Below the pieces are notes generated by a model. That model was not told the origin of the DNA, ran no database searches, and saw nothing but the letters and a program-made list of their open reading frames with translations. From an uncultured Porphyromonadaceae bacterium (GTDB lineage: Bacteria; Bacteroidota; Bacteroidia; Bacteroidales; Muribaculaceae): a stretch of DNA of 45,224 nucleotides. This document shows, piece after piece, positions 23,774 to 31,913 of this stretch (its first letter is position 1; the number at the start of each line of letters is the position of its first letter). The stretch lies in NCBI GenBank assembly GCA_937921035.1, contig CALEUL010000037.1, positions 1 to 45,224 on the forward strand, written 5' to 3'. The position numbers were made by a program, and so were the translations under genes.

Positions 23774-23799
23774 ATCGGCAGGACAACTATACTGCCGAT
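23774..23799 (-). promoter_or_regulatory. Hairpin in the GH25 leader, with -7 element upstream
   Basis: ATCGGCAG/CTGCCGAT is a perfect 8-bp stem with a 10-base loop, 21 bp before the GH25 start. A -7 element TATATTTG lies on the minus strand at 23808-23815, so the hairpin falls within the leader. It may affect stability or translation. Confidence 0.4.
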
Positions 23800-23847
23800 C
23801 TGCTATGCAAATATACGCTATTCCGGCGATATTTAGTGCGCCCCGAT

Positions 23848-23879
23848 GTTGATATTTCGGCGCACTTTTGCTATTTTTG
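23848..23879 (+). promoter_or_regulatory. Promoter of the lysE-type operon
   Basis: GTTG (23848-23851), 20 bp, then TATTTTTG (23872-23879). It is 16 bp before the ATG. An inverted repeat AGTGCGCC/GGCGCACT (23835-23842 / 23859-23866) overlaps the -33 and spacer and could be an operator. Confidence 0.5.
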
Positions 23880-23895
23880 TTCAATTTTTGAGACG

Positions 23896-24540
23896 ATGGA
23901 ACAAATACTGTATATCCTACCGCGCGGGATTGCCATAGGCATCCTGATATCGGCGCCAATGGGCCCGATAGGCATGCTGGTGATACAGCGGACCTTGAGC
24001 AAGGGCCGCTGGCCGGCTTTTTTTACGGGCGTAGGAGCAGCGTTGAGCGACCTTGTTTACTGTCTTCTCACCGGACTGTGCCTCAGCCTGGTAATTGGAA
24101 TAATCGACGACCATCAGCTTCTGATTCAGGTTATCGGCAGTGTTGTTCTGGCGGCTTTCGGCCTTTATCTGTTCCGGAAGAATCCAACACGGGCGCTCAA
24201 GACACCCGACAACAAATCCACGAACTACTGGGGCGAATTCATTTCGGGGTTCCTGCTCACGTTCTCCAATCCGCTGATACTCTTCTTTATAATCGGTCTT
24301 TTCACGCGGTTCAACTTCATTTTGCCGGAGTTTCTTATACCGCACCACATATTTGCCTACGCAACAATTTTCGGAGGCGCGTTGCTGTGGTGGTACGGCG
24401 TAACAACGCTGGTGAGCCATCTTGGCAAACGCATAAATGTGCGCTCGCTCAAGATTATAAACCGTGTGATTGCAACCATATTGTTGCTGATGGCGCTAAT
24501 GGGCGTAATCATGGCGCTTTTAGACAAACAAGTAATGTAA
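23896..24540 (+). CDS. LysE family transporter
   Basis: 214 residues with about six membrane segments, the size and shape of LysE/RhtB amino-acid exporters. The conserved N-terminal GIAIGILISAPMGPIGMLVIQRTLSKGR matches the family's PGP-type motif. The region ISGFLLTFSNPLILFFIIGLF near residue 120 is the second conserved hydrophobic motif. The family exports amino acids or related small molecules; the substrate here is unknown. The start at 23896 gives the standard short N-terminus; a much earlier in-frame start would run back through GH25 antisense sequence. It is the first gene of a tight four-gene unit. Confidence 0.9.
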   Translation: MEQILYILPRGIAIGILISAPMGPIGMLVIQRTLSKGRWPAFFTGVGAALSDLVYCLLTGLCLSLVIGIIDDHQLLIQVIGSVVLAAFGLYLFRKNPTRALKTPDNKSTNYWGEFISGFLLTFSNPLILFFIIGLFTRFNFILPEFLIPHHIFAYATIFGGALLWWYGVTTLVSHLGKRINVRSLKIINRVIATILLLMALMGVIMALLDKQVM

Positions 24541-24545
24541 CGAGC

Positions 24546-25154
24546 ATGAACGACAACAAACTGACAATACCTTTCGGCGCAAGCAATGCCGCCTCCGCAC
24601 CCCTGGAGTGCACCAACAACTGGCCCGGAACCGACACCAAAGTGAAAGCGGGCGTGTGCGCATGGTACGACAGCGACTATCTGCATTTTACGTTCACCAC
24701 AGCGCAGGCCCCGATAATGTGCAGCGCTTTCGGCGACCAGAAACCGGTGAGCTGCGATTCGTGTGTGGAGGCGTTTATCGAGCCTGTCGACGGAGGCGAA
24801 TATTTCAACTTCGAGGTAAATATCAACGGGTCGCTGTATGTTTCGCGCCGATACGGCCGTCCGAACCCCACGCGCCTCACCCTCGACGAGTGCAAGAGCG
24901 TGCTCCGCAAGGCCAATCCGCAGATTACGGAGCCCACAAGCCAGTACGGCAACGACGGCACATGGACGTTGTCGCTCGATATTCCCTGGCAACTTCTCGG
25001 TGTGCATCCCCGTGCGGGACTGAGGATGCGCGGCAACTTCTACGCCTGTTCCTCGAACGCCGTTCCGCCATATTATCTCACTTGGGCCCCAATCGACACA
25101 CCTGCGCCCGATTTCCACCGTCCCGAATACTTCGGCGAATTAATCTTAGGCTGA
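24546..25154 (+). CDS. CBM9-like carbohydrate-binding domain protein
   Basis: 202 residues that appear to form one CBM9/DOMON-like beta-sandwich. Motifs are VKAGVCAWYDSDYLHFTFT near residue 34, the SCVEAFIEPVDGGEYFNFEVNINGSLYVS block with the conserved D/E-x-V-E-x-F-I pattern, WTLSLDIPWQLLG near residue 140 and the C-terminal YYLTWAPIDTPAPDFHRPEYFGEL. No signal peptide is visible, so it appears cytoplasmic, unlike most CBM9-containing enzymes. Stand-alone proteins of this type occur widely in Bacteroidales with unknown ligand. It starts 5 bp after the transporter and its stop overlaps the ATG of the tRNA nucleotidyltransferase gene by one base (TGATG). Confidence 0.82.
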   Translation: MNDNKLTIPFGASNAASAPLECTNNWPGTDTKVKAGVCAWYDSDYLHFTFTTAQAPIMCSAFGDQKPVSCDSCVEAFIEPVDGGEYFNFEVNINGSLYVSRRYGRPNPTRLTLDECKSVLRKANPQITEPTSQYGNDGTWTLSLDIPWQLLGVHPRAGLRMRGNFYACSSNAVPPYYLTWAPIDTPAPDFHRPEYFGELILG

Positions 25155-26551
25155 TGGATCTGTGCCAGTACCACCGCATTCTCGACTATCTGCGCGACGT
25201 TATCGACGGCTCGCAATGGGAAGGGCACGTATTTGCCGTCGGCGGATGCTGCCGCGATGAAATTCTCGGCAACGAGATAAAGGACGTCGACCTTGCCGTA
25301 GACCTCCCCGGCGGCGGCATAGACTTCGCACAGTGGCTTCTCGACAAAGGCCTGGCGATTAAGGCTCCTACAACGTTCCCGTCGTTCGGCACAGCCATGC
25401 TACAGCTTGCGGGCTTTCCGGAAGAGGACATAGAGATTGTGCAGACGCGAGCCGAAAAATACACGGACCGCACCCGACGGGATCCCACGGTTGTGTTCGG
25501 CCCCATAGAACAGGACTGCCGCAGGCGCGATCTCACGATAAACGCGCTGTACTACGATATCAGCCGTCAGAAACTGCTGGACATACTCGGCTACAGCGTC
25601 GACGACATTCACAACCACATTATCCGCACTCCCGACAACCCCGATTCCACTTTCGACGACGACCCGGTGCGCATTCTGCGCGCCGTCCGCCTTGCCGCGC
25701 GCTATGGATGGGAGATAGAGGCGGCCACCTTCGCCGGCATGAAAAACAATGCCGCACGCCTTAAGATAGTGCGTCCGGAACGCATGCAGGCCGAGATTGA
25801 AAAAATGCTCATGGGCCCTCGCCCGGCGATGGCCATGAATATGCTGCTGCAATGCGACGCCCTGCACTACATTATGCCGGAGGTAGAAGAACTGCACGGC
25901 ATGAAACAGGGCGACGGCAACGGCCCCGACGTATGGGATTTTACCATGACGGTACTGGGGCGCGTTCCTTCCGACCCATATCTGCGCTGGGCGGCCCTGC
26001 TGCACGATATTGCCAAGCCCATATGCAAGGCCACGCGCAAAAGCGGAGGAATCTATTTCCCGGGGCACGAACGCCGCTGCAAGCCTCTGGTAAACACCGT
26101 TATGCGACGGCTGCACTACGACCGCCGCATTATCGACAAGGTAATATTCCTTTGCACCAACCATCTTGCCACCAAAGGCTGGGGTAACGACACATCAAAG
26201 ATGACGGACAGCGCGCTGCGGCGCCTGCAGCATAAATGTATTACCCCCCGGCGTTTCGACATGCTTATGGAGCTTATCCAGGCCGACAACATCACATACA
26301 CCAATCCTCTGCCCGACCAGGTGGCCAACGTTAAGCAGCACAGCGAGCGGCTGCGCAGCGAGGGAATGGCGCTGTTCTCGTTCAAACAGCAGATACCGCT
26401 GCCAAAGTTGCGCAAGATGGTTGGCGTTCCGCACAACACCGATATGAAACCCTACCTCGAGCTGCTTCTGCAGCTTGCCATAGAAAATCCGAAGATGCCA
26501 CGCACAAAAGTGCTGGCGCGCCTAAAGAAGTTAAAGCCCAAAAGTATATAA
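25154..26551 (+). CDS. tRNA nucleotidyltransferase (CCA-adding type) with HD domain
   Basis: 465 residues. The class II nucleotidyltransferase head has FAVGGCCRDEILG (GGxxRD), DVDLAVD (DxD metal ligands), RRRDLTINALYYD and FDDDPVRILRAVRLAARY; a helical neck/body follows; then an HD domain with RWAALLHDIAKP and GHERR around residue 280-310. It adds or repairs the tRNA 3' CCA in the family; the HD part often carries phosphohydrolase activity. The tRNA-Arg in this window lacks an encoded CCA, consistent with need for this enzyme. Poly(A) polymerase is a less likely alternative. The start ATG overlaps the previous stop, and the ATPase-TOPRIM gene begins 22 bp downstream, implying one transcript. 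Confidence 0.93.
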   Translation: MDLCQYHRILDYLRDVIDGSQWEGHVFAVGGCCRDEILGNEIKDVDLAVDLPGGGIDFAQWLLDKGLAIKAPTTFPSFGTAMLQLAGFPEEDIEIVQTRAEKYTDRTRRDPTVVFGPIEQDCRRRDLTINALYYDISRQKLLDILGYSVDDIHNHIIRTPDNPDSTFDDDPVRILRAVRLAARYGWEIEAATFAGMKNNAARLKIVRPERMQAEIEKMLMGPRPAMAMNMLLQCDALHYIMPEVEELHGMKQGDGNGPDVWDFTMTVLGRVPSDPYLRWAALLHDIAKPICKATRKSGGIYFPGHERRCKPLVNTVMRRLHYDRRIIDKVIFLCTNHLATKGWGNDTSKMTDSALRRLQHKCITPRRFDMLMELIQADNITYTNPLPDQVANVKQHSERLRSEGMALFSFKQQIPLPKLRKMVGVPHNTDMKPYLELLLQLAIENPKMPRTKVLARLKKLKPKSI

Positions 26552-26573
26552 AACACTATATATAACCTAAGCC

Positions 26574-28163
26574 ATGAAAATAGACCTACCGGGCCGACGC
26601 ACGGGAGCAGCCTCGGCAATACAACTCTCTCCAGGACAGTGCATGCTGATTGTAGGCGCCAACGGCGCCGGCAAAACACGCTTCACTGCCGCCACGGCAG
26701 AAAATCTGGGCGACAGGGCCTATCCCCTGTCGGCACTCCACGCTCTGTACGTCCGTTTGTCGTCTGCAAACGAATTGGAGCCGCAGTATCGGAACATCTT
26801 CGCGCCCGCGGTGCTATCGGCAATCGACAAAGGCATCAGCAGCACTCTTCTCGAGCTGTTTCTGAGCCAGCTTATGCACGACGAGATGCTGAACCTTATA
26901 GGCTATAAACTTGCCGTGGCCGACAAACAGCCGATAGAACTGAAAAAAACACGCCTTGACCGCGTGATAGAACTATGGCAGGATATTTTCCCCGGCAACC
27001 GCGTACTTATAGACAGCGGCAAGATGCTGTTTTCCAGAGGTGTGGACATAACCAGGCACTCTGCCGTGCGCCTGTCTGACGGCGAGAAAGCCGTACTGTA
27101 CTATGCAGCAGCAATACAGTATGCCCCGTCCGGTGCTGTCATTTTTGTGGACTCACCCGAGAACTTCCTTCACCCGACGGTTACAAATTCGCTCTGGAAC
27201 CGACTGGAAAGCATGCGGAGCGACTGCTGCTTCTGCTACACAACGCACGACACCGAATTCGTGGCCACACGCAACGTGGCGCCAATGGTATGGGTACGCG
27301 ACTGCGATCCCGGCAACGCAGCATGGGACTACGACGTGATTCCACCAGATTCGGGCATCTCGAACGAACTCTACCTCACCCTCGCAGGCGCCCGCAAACC
27401 GGTTCTTTTCATCGAGGGCGACGCCCGCCGCTCCATCGACGCAAAGTTATATCCGCTTGTATTCCCCGATTTTACCACACATTCCCTCGGCAGCTGCAAC
27501 AAGGTTATCGAAGCCACTCGCACCTTCAACGATCTCAGCGCCATGCACAAGCTCGATTCCTTCGGTATTGTCGACCGCGACCGCCGCGACGATACCGAAG
27601 TGGCATATCTGCGGCGCAAACGCATTATGGTACCCGAAGTAGCCGAAGTTGAAAACATGCTGCTGATAGAGGACGTTGTGCGCACGATGGCAAAGGTTAC
27701 CGGGCACAACCCCGACCGCGTTTTCGGCAAAGTGAAGCGCTCGATAATACACATGTTCAAGTCCGATGTCCGCTCACAGGCGCTGCTGCATACGCGGCAC
27801 CGCGTTAAACGCACGGTAGAATACCGAGTGGACGCGCGTTTCGAAGATATCGCCACAATGGAACGTCATCTCGACAGCCTCCTGTCGATGATAGAGCCCC
27901 GCAAGATTTACGAGAACTTCTGCCGCGAGTTCCACCGCTATGCCGATACCGACAACTATGCCGCCGTCCTGAAAGTATACAACCAGAAATCAATGCTCCC
28001 CGGCTGCAATGTCGCCGGCCTGTGCGGCTACAGCAACAAGGACGAATATATCCACGGCATAATCGATGTACTGCGGCACCATACTCCCGAAGCCGACAAG
28101 CTGCGTTCCGCCCTCCGCTCCGCCCTCGGCGCCGACCGGGAGCCGGAGCCGGAAGTGCGATAG
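26574..28163 (+). CDS. AAA ATPase-TOPRIM fusion protein (DUF4435-like)
   Basis: 529 residues. An ATPase half has Walker A GANGAGKT (residues 28-35), a signature-like RLSDGEKAVLYYAAA near residue 166, Walker B AVIFVDSPENFLHP with Asp193 followed by Ser194 where the catalytic Glu usually stands, and an H-loop TTHD near residue 220. The second half resembles a TOPRIM/DUF4435 nuclease: PVLFIEGDARRS (Glu281) and FGIVDRDRRDD (Asp334 and Asp336), then a helical tail. Single-protein ATPase-TOPRIM fusions resemble OLD nucleases and the AriA/AriB pair of the PARIS defence system, which is family knowledge. No second defence gene adjoins. It follows the tRNA nucleotidyltransferase by 22 bp. Function is unproven; a housekeeping DNA/RNA repair role is equally possible. 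Confidence 0.75.
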   Translation: MKIDLPGRRTGAASAIQLSPGQCMLIVGANGAGKTRFTAATAENLGDRAYPLSALHALYVRLSSANELEPQYRNIFAPAVLSAIDKGISSTLLELFLSQLMHDEMLNLIGYKLAVADKQPIELKKTRLDRVIELWQDIFPGNRVLIDSGKMLFSRGVDITRHSAVRLSDGEKAVLYYAAAIQYAPSGAVIFVDSPENFLHPTVTNSLWNRLESMRSDCCFCYTTHDTEFVATRNVAPMVWVRDCDPGNAAWDYDVIPPDSGISNELYLTLAGARKPVLFIEGDARRSIDAKLYPLVFPDFTTHSLGSCNKVIEATRTFNDLSAMHKLDSFGIVDRDRRDDTEVAYLRRKRIMVPEVAEVENMLLIEDVVRTMAKVTGHNPDRVFGKVKRSIIHMFKSDVRSQALLHTRHRVKRTVEYRVDARFEDIATMERHLDSLLSMIEPRKIYENFCREFHRYADTDNYAAVLKVYNQKSMLPGCNVAGLCGYSNKDEYIHGIIDVLRHHTPEADKLRSALRSALGADREPEPEVR

Positions 28164-28178
28164 CGTGTGCGTGCGAAT

Positions 28179-28697
28179 TCAGAGCGTGAACTGTATGCCT
28201 ATCTCAAAGCCGTTATTGATGGCGAAACCTACGTTGTTTACGCCGTCAAAATGGTTGTATTTGAGTAACATTGTTTTACCCACCAGCCCGAATTTGTCGT
28301 TGAAGTGAGCGACAAAGCCGGGACGTAAGCCTGCGACGAAACCGCTGGCTCCATGTCCTTCTACCGACTTGTGGCCATAGCCGAGCGCCACCTCGCCGAA
28401 GAAATCAAAAATTCCGGCACGAGCAAAAGTACCGCGGACATATGGCAGTACGGTTACTGTTGTAACATCTATTTCCGATACATTCTGGTACTGAACACCG
28501 ATTGTCGCACCCACAGCCCAGGTGTCATTGAAATTATAGCCGACTTCGGGGTCGATTGCGAATGCCGTGCTTGTTGCGGATTCCCCATCATAACTTGCAT
28601 TTTCAACGCCAATACCGAGAGTACCTCCAAGATAGAGCTGTGCATTGGCAGCGACCGACGCCATTGCGAGTAACAACATCGCGAATACTTTTTTCAT
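28179..28697 (-). CDS. Small outer-membrane beta-barrel protein
   Basis: 172 residues. The signal peptide MKKVFAMLLLAMASVAANA precedes alternating amphipathic strands typical of an eight-stranded OMP barrel: LYLGGTLGIGVE, VGYNFNDTWAVGATIGVQY, VLPYVRGTFARAG, FFGEVALGYGHKSVEG, GLRPGFVAHFNDKFGLVGKTMLL, and the C-terminal FEIGIQFTL ending in a hydrophobic residue. There are no catalytic residues. The family is close to OmpW/OprF-like or PF13568 porins; the role is unknown. I use the start at 28697 as it opens the signal peptide; an upstream in-frame ATG at 28748 would add 17 residues. A -7 element TATCTTTG is on the minus strand at 28822-28829, giving a leader of over 100 nt. Confidence 0.82.
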   Translation of the reverse strand: MKKVFAMLLLAMASVAANAQLYLGGTLGIGVENASYDGESATSTAFAIDPEVGYNFNDTWAVGATIGVQYQNVSEIDVTTVTVLPYVRGTFARAGIFDFFGEVALGYGHKSVEGHGASGFVAGLRPGFVAHFNDKFGLVGKTMLLKYNHFDGVNNVGFAINNGFEIGIQFTL

Positions 28698-28821
28698 AAG
28701 ATTTTTTGTCGCCTCCATCCCTGATTTGACCATAAAAACGTTAGACATAAAAAAGCGGGAATGATTTTTTGTTTATCTTAAAATGATTAAGCAAAAACGC
28801 TTTTTTGACAAGTTTGCCTCG

Positions 28822-28829
28822 CAAAGATA
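28822..28829 (-). promoter_or_regulatory. -7 element of the small OMP gene
   Basis: TATCTTTG on the minus strand fits TAnnTTTG. No good -33 was seen. The resulting leader to 28697 is about 118 nt and AT-rich. Confidence 0.5.
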
Positions 28830-28967
28830 CAAAAAGTTTTGTTATTTACATCAATTGTCAAAAGAAATTCCACTGCATGACGAAAAGAAGGCCAAGAAGG
28901 TAGCATTCCATAGTCAAAAAAAAGACAACCCCGCGGGATTATCTTTTATTTGTGATAATGAGGATGT

Positions 28968-30017
28968 TCAGATTATCAGCATGGCGTCGCCGTAGCAGCC
29001 GAAACGGTAGCCGTTGGCAACGGCCTGCTTGTAGGCTTCCATCACAAGCTCGTAGCCTCCGAAAGCGCAAACCATCATAAGCATGGTGGAACAAGGCATG
29101 TGGAAGTTGGTTATCAGGCTGTTGCACACCGAGAAATCGTAGGGCGGAAAGATAAACTTGTTCGTCCAGCCGGAATACACCTTCATGTGTCCGCCCATGC
29201 TGTCGGCGGTGGCGATGGCGCGCAGCACCGACGTGCCCACGGCGCACACGTTCCTGCCCTTGTCCTTGGCGGAGTTCACTGTTTCCACCAATTCCTCGCT
29301 TGCCTCCATCTGCTCGCTGTCCATGCGGTGCTTGGTAAGGTCCTCCACGTCGATGGCGCGGAAGGCGCCGAGGCCACTGTGGATGGTGATGAACGCTTCC
29401 TTCACACCCTTGATTTTGAGGCGTGTAACAAGGCTGCGGGTGAAATGCAGACCGGCGGCGGGGGCCACTACGGCGCCCTCCTTGCTTGCGAAGATGGTCT
29501 GGTAGTCCTCGGCGTCGCAGGGCTCCGACTCGCGGTTGAGATAGGGAGGCAGGGGCGTCATGCCAAGGGCGAAGAGCTGTTTCTTGAACTCGTCGTGCGG
29601 GCCGTCGTAGAGGAAACGCAGTGTGCGACCGCGCGAAGTTGTGTTGTCGATAACTTCGGCGACCATGCTCTCGTCATCGCCGAAATAAAGCTTGTTGCCT
29701 ATACGAATCTTCCGTGCCGGCTCCACAAGCACGTCCCAGAATTTGTTCTCGGCCGACAGCTCGCGCAGCAGAAAAACCTCGATTCGAGCGCCCGTTTTTT
29801 CCTTGTTGCCGTACAGCAGCGCGGGAAAAACCTGGGTGTCGTTGAATACCATCACATCGCCTTCATCGAAATAGGAAGGCAATTCTTTGAAAATATGGTG
29901 TGAAATCTTGCCAGTGCGACGGTCCACAACCATCAGGCGCGCCTCGTCGCGCTCCGGTAAGGGATGTTCGGCTATGAGATCCTTGGGAAGGTTGAATTTG
30001 AATTGCGACAGTTTCAT
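28968..30017 (-). CDS. queA: tRNA preQ1(34) S-adenosylmethionine ribosyltransferase-isomerase
   Basis: Transfers and isomerises the ribosyl group of SAM onto preQ1 in tRNA, forming epoxyqueuosine. 349 residues, typical for the family. Signature segments are FNLPKDLIAEHPLPERDEARLMV near the start, VFNDTQVFPALLYG near residue 56, and the C-terminal VGTSVLRAIATA, YSGWTNKFIFPPY and SLITNFHMPCSTMLMM. It is the last gene of the ftsX-DUF3098-uppP-truB-queA unit, with a 27-bp gap after truB. It needs SAM, made by metK elsewhere in the window. It is followed by a region without a strong terminator. Confidence 0.97.
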   Translation of the reverse strand: MKLSQFKFNLPKDLIAEHPLPERDEARLMVVDRRTGKISHHIFKELPSYFDEGDVMVFNDTQVFPALLYGNKEKTGARIEVFLLRELSAENKFWDVLVEPARKIRIGNKLYFGDDESMVAEVIDNTTSRGRTLRFLYDGPHDEFKKQLFALGMTPLPPYLNRESEPCDAEDYQTIFASKEGAVVAPAAGLHFTRSLVTRLKIKGVKEAFITIHSGLGAFRAIDVEDLTKHRMDSEQMEASEELVETVNSAKDKGRNVCAVGTSVLRAIATADSMGGHMKVYSGWTNKFIFPPYDFSVCNSLITNFHMPCSTMLMMVCAFGGYELVMEAYKQAVANGYRFGCYGDAMLII

Positions 30018-30044
30018 CGTGTTATGTCAGTGATGTTATGATTT

Positions 30045-30752
30045 TTATTTTTCTTGAGGCATCTCCACTTCTACGGTGCGGATAAGTTCCGCCGCCTGCT
30101 GCACCGAGAGGCACGAGCCGACTGTTACGTCGCCAACCCTGGTGCGGCGCAGAGACGTGAGATGAGCGCCGCTCTCGAGCGCCAGGCCGATGTCGCGTGC
30201 CAGTGCGCGGATATAAGTTCCCTTGCTGCACACAACGCGTATTTTAATCTCTGTCTGAGAATATTCCAGAAGTTCTATTTCGTCGATAACAAGAATCTTG
30301 GGCTTGAGGTCGGCAGTCTCTCCCTTGCGTGCGAATTCGTAGGCGCGCACACCGTCGATCTTGCATGCCGAGTACTGCGGCGGAATCTGCTCTATGCGGC
30401 CCAGGAATCGCGTCAGCGCCTGCTCCACAAGCTCGCGGGAGATATGTGCCGTGGGATATGTTGCGTCGACTTCCGTCTCAAGGTCGAACGACGGAGTTGT
30501 GGCCCCCAGGGCAATCGTCGCCACATACTCCTTCACACCGGTCTGCAGCTCGTCGATTCGCTTTGTGGCGCCGCCGGTGCATATAATCATTACACCAGTA
30601 GCAAGAGGATCCAGCGTGCCGGCGTGGCCAACCTTTATCTTTTTCACCTTAAGACGGCGCACCAGCGCGCCGCGCAAACGTTTGCATGCGTCGAATGATG
30701 TCCAGCCAAGAGGCTTGTCTATGTACAGTATTTCTCCGGCGATAAAATTCAC
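30045..30752 (-). CDS. truB: tRNA pseudouridine(55) synthase TruB
   Basis: Converts U55 to pseudouridine in the T loop of tRNAs. 235 residues, without the extra C-terminal PUA domain found in longer homologues, as in many Bacteroidetes. The catalytic Asp48 is in HAGTLDPLATG; KRIDEL, YVATIALGATTPSFD, QIPPQYSACKIDGVRAYEFAR and the CSKGTYIRALARDIG motif follow the family order. It lies 33 bp after uppP in the same operon and 27 bp before queA. Confidence 0.97.
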   Translation of the reverse strand: MNFIAGEILYIDKPLGWTSFDACKRLRGALVRRLKVKKIKVGHAGTLDPLATGVMIICTGGATKRIDELQTGVKEYVATIALGATTPSFDLETEVDATYPTAHISRELVEQALTRFLGRIEQIPPQYSACKIDGVRAYEFARKGETADLKPKILVIDEIELLEYSQTEIKIRVVCSKGTYIRALARDIGLALESGAHLTSLRRTRVGDVTVGSCLSVQQAAELIRTVEVEMPQEK

Positions 30753-30785
30753 GCTCTTATTTTTTTGAGGTACAACAGTGTCTTA

Positions 30786-31631
30786 TCAGGCAAATATGCA
30801 GACAAGACCGACAATAACGCAGTATACGGCGAACCATATGAGTTTGCCCTTCTTGACTATGTTCAGCATCCATTTGCAGGCAAGACAGCCGCTTATGAAT
30901 GCGGCCAGGAAGCCTACAATCATCGGCACGAATCCGATCGGACTTGCGGCGGCGGCATCGACGGCCGGAACAATCATGTCCTTGATGTCGAGCAGGGCCT
31001 CGCCGAGGATGGGAATGATGACCATGAAGAAAGAGAACTGCGCTACCTCCTCGCGCTTGTCGCCTATGATAAGGCCTGTGGCGATGGTAGAACCAGAACG
31101 CGACAGACCGGGCAGAACGGCAACAGCCTGGGCACAGCCGATGATGAATGCGTCAAGATAGCCGATGCTGTGGGCACGGTAGGGCGTGGCTCCGGCAATA
31201 CGTGAGGCATCCCTGGCGGGCGCTGTGCGGAAGAAATAGGAGAACGCCAGCAGCAATGCCGTCATACACAGACAGATACCAACAATAGTAAGGCCTGTGC
31301 CGAAGAATTGTTCGATTGTGTCTTTGAAGAACAGGCCGACAATGCCTACGGGTATGCATGAAACAAGAATCTTGCATACGTAGTAGAAATTATCGTCGCG
31401 CCGGAATGTGAAAAACGACACGCAAAGAGGCCAGAACTGACGCCAAAGCACAACTACGGTACTCAGCACCGTAGCGACATGAAGCATAACGTCGAATTCA
31501 AGGCTGTCGGCGCCGCTGAGTTCTATACCGAGCAACTCGCGGAAGATTTCGAGATGTCCGGAAGAACTGATCGGGAGATATTCCGCCAAGCCCTGTACAA
31601 GGCCCATGACAAGAGCGTCCAATGTATCCAT
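30786..31631 (-). CDS. uppP: Undecaprenyl-diphosphatase (BacA family)
   Basis: Membrane phosphatase that recycles undecaprenyl diphosphate to the monophosphate used for peptidoglycan and other glycan carriers. 281 residues with about eight membrane segments. The two conserved active-site loops are GLVQGLAEYLPISSSGHL at the N-terminus and VLPGLSRSGSTIATG near residue 170, containing the catalytic glutamate, serines and arginine. It is 4 bp downstream of the DUF3098 gene and co-directional. Overexpression of this family gives bacitracin resistance. Confidence 0.96.
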   Translation of the reverse strand: MDTLDALVMGLVQGLAEYLPISSSGHLEIFRELLGIELSGADSLEFDVMLHVATVLSTVVVLWRQFWPLCVSFFTFRRDDNFYYVCKILVSCIPVGIVGLFFKDTIEQFFGTGLTIVGICLCMTALLLAFSYFFRTAPARDASRIAGATPYRAHSIGYLDAFIIGCAQAVAVLPGLSRSGSTIATGLIIGDKREEVAQFSFFMVIIPILGEALLDIKDMIVPAVDAAAASPIGFVPMIVGFLAAFISGCLACKWMLNIVKKGKLIWFAVYCVIVGLVCIFA

Positions 31632-31635
31632 TTCT

Positions 31636-31905
31636 TTATTTCTTTCGGAAGGTTAAACGTTTGGGATCTATAATAATAGCCGCCCCCATCGCAATAAAAC
31701 CCACGAAGGCTATGCAGGGGCCGACAACGATGCGGCGTACGCTGAAAATATCCGGATTGAATACAGTGTCGGAGGAGCTTCCGCCCAACATGAGGAGGAA
31801 GCCTATCACAATAAGCGCGCCGGCGATTGCCATTGCTATGAAATTGTTTTTCTCCAGCGGCATTCCGGATGCCGGCTTTTCGAATTTGTCTTTTGTATCT
31901 TCCAT
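31636..31905 (-). CDS. DUF3098 family small membrane protein
   Basis: 89 residues with two membrane segments (about 22-40 and 62-80). The FNPDIFSVRRIVVGP segment between them is characteristic of DUF3098. The family is nearly confined to Bacteroidetes and regularly sits between ftsX and uppP; its job is unknown, though the context suggests envelope or division work. It lies 8 bp after ftsX and 4 bp before uppP. Confidence 0.9.
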   Translation of the reverse strand: MEDTKDKFEKPASGMPLEKNNFIAMAIAGALIVIGFLLMLGGSSSDTVFNPDIFSVRRIVVGPCIAFVGFIAMGAAIIIDPKRLTFRKK

Positions 31906-31913
31906 TATAAAAG

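Noticed and set aside
26574..28163. ATPase-TOPRIM gene as part of a mobile defence island
   Set aside because: Composition and spacing match its core neighbours, and no integrase, transposase or other defence gene adjoins.
28749..28967. Plus-strand 70-residue frame at 28783 in the gap before queA
   Set aside because: It is Lys-rich, AT-rich, without a family resemblance, and overlaps the minus-strand promoter region of the small OMP gene.
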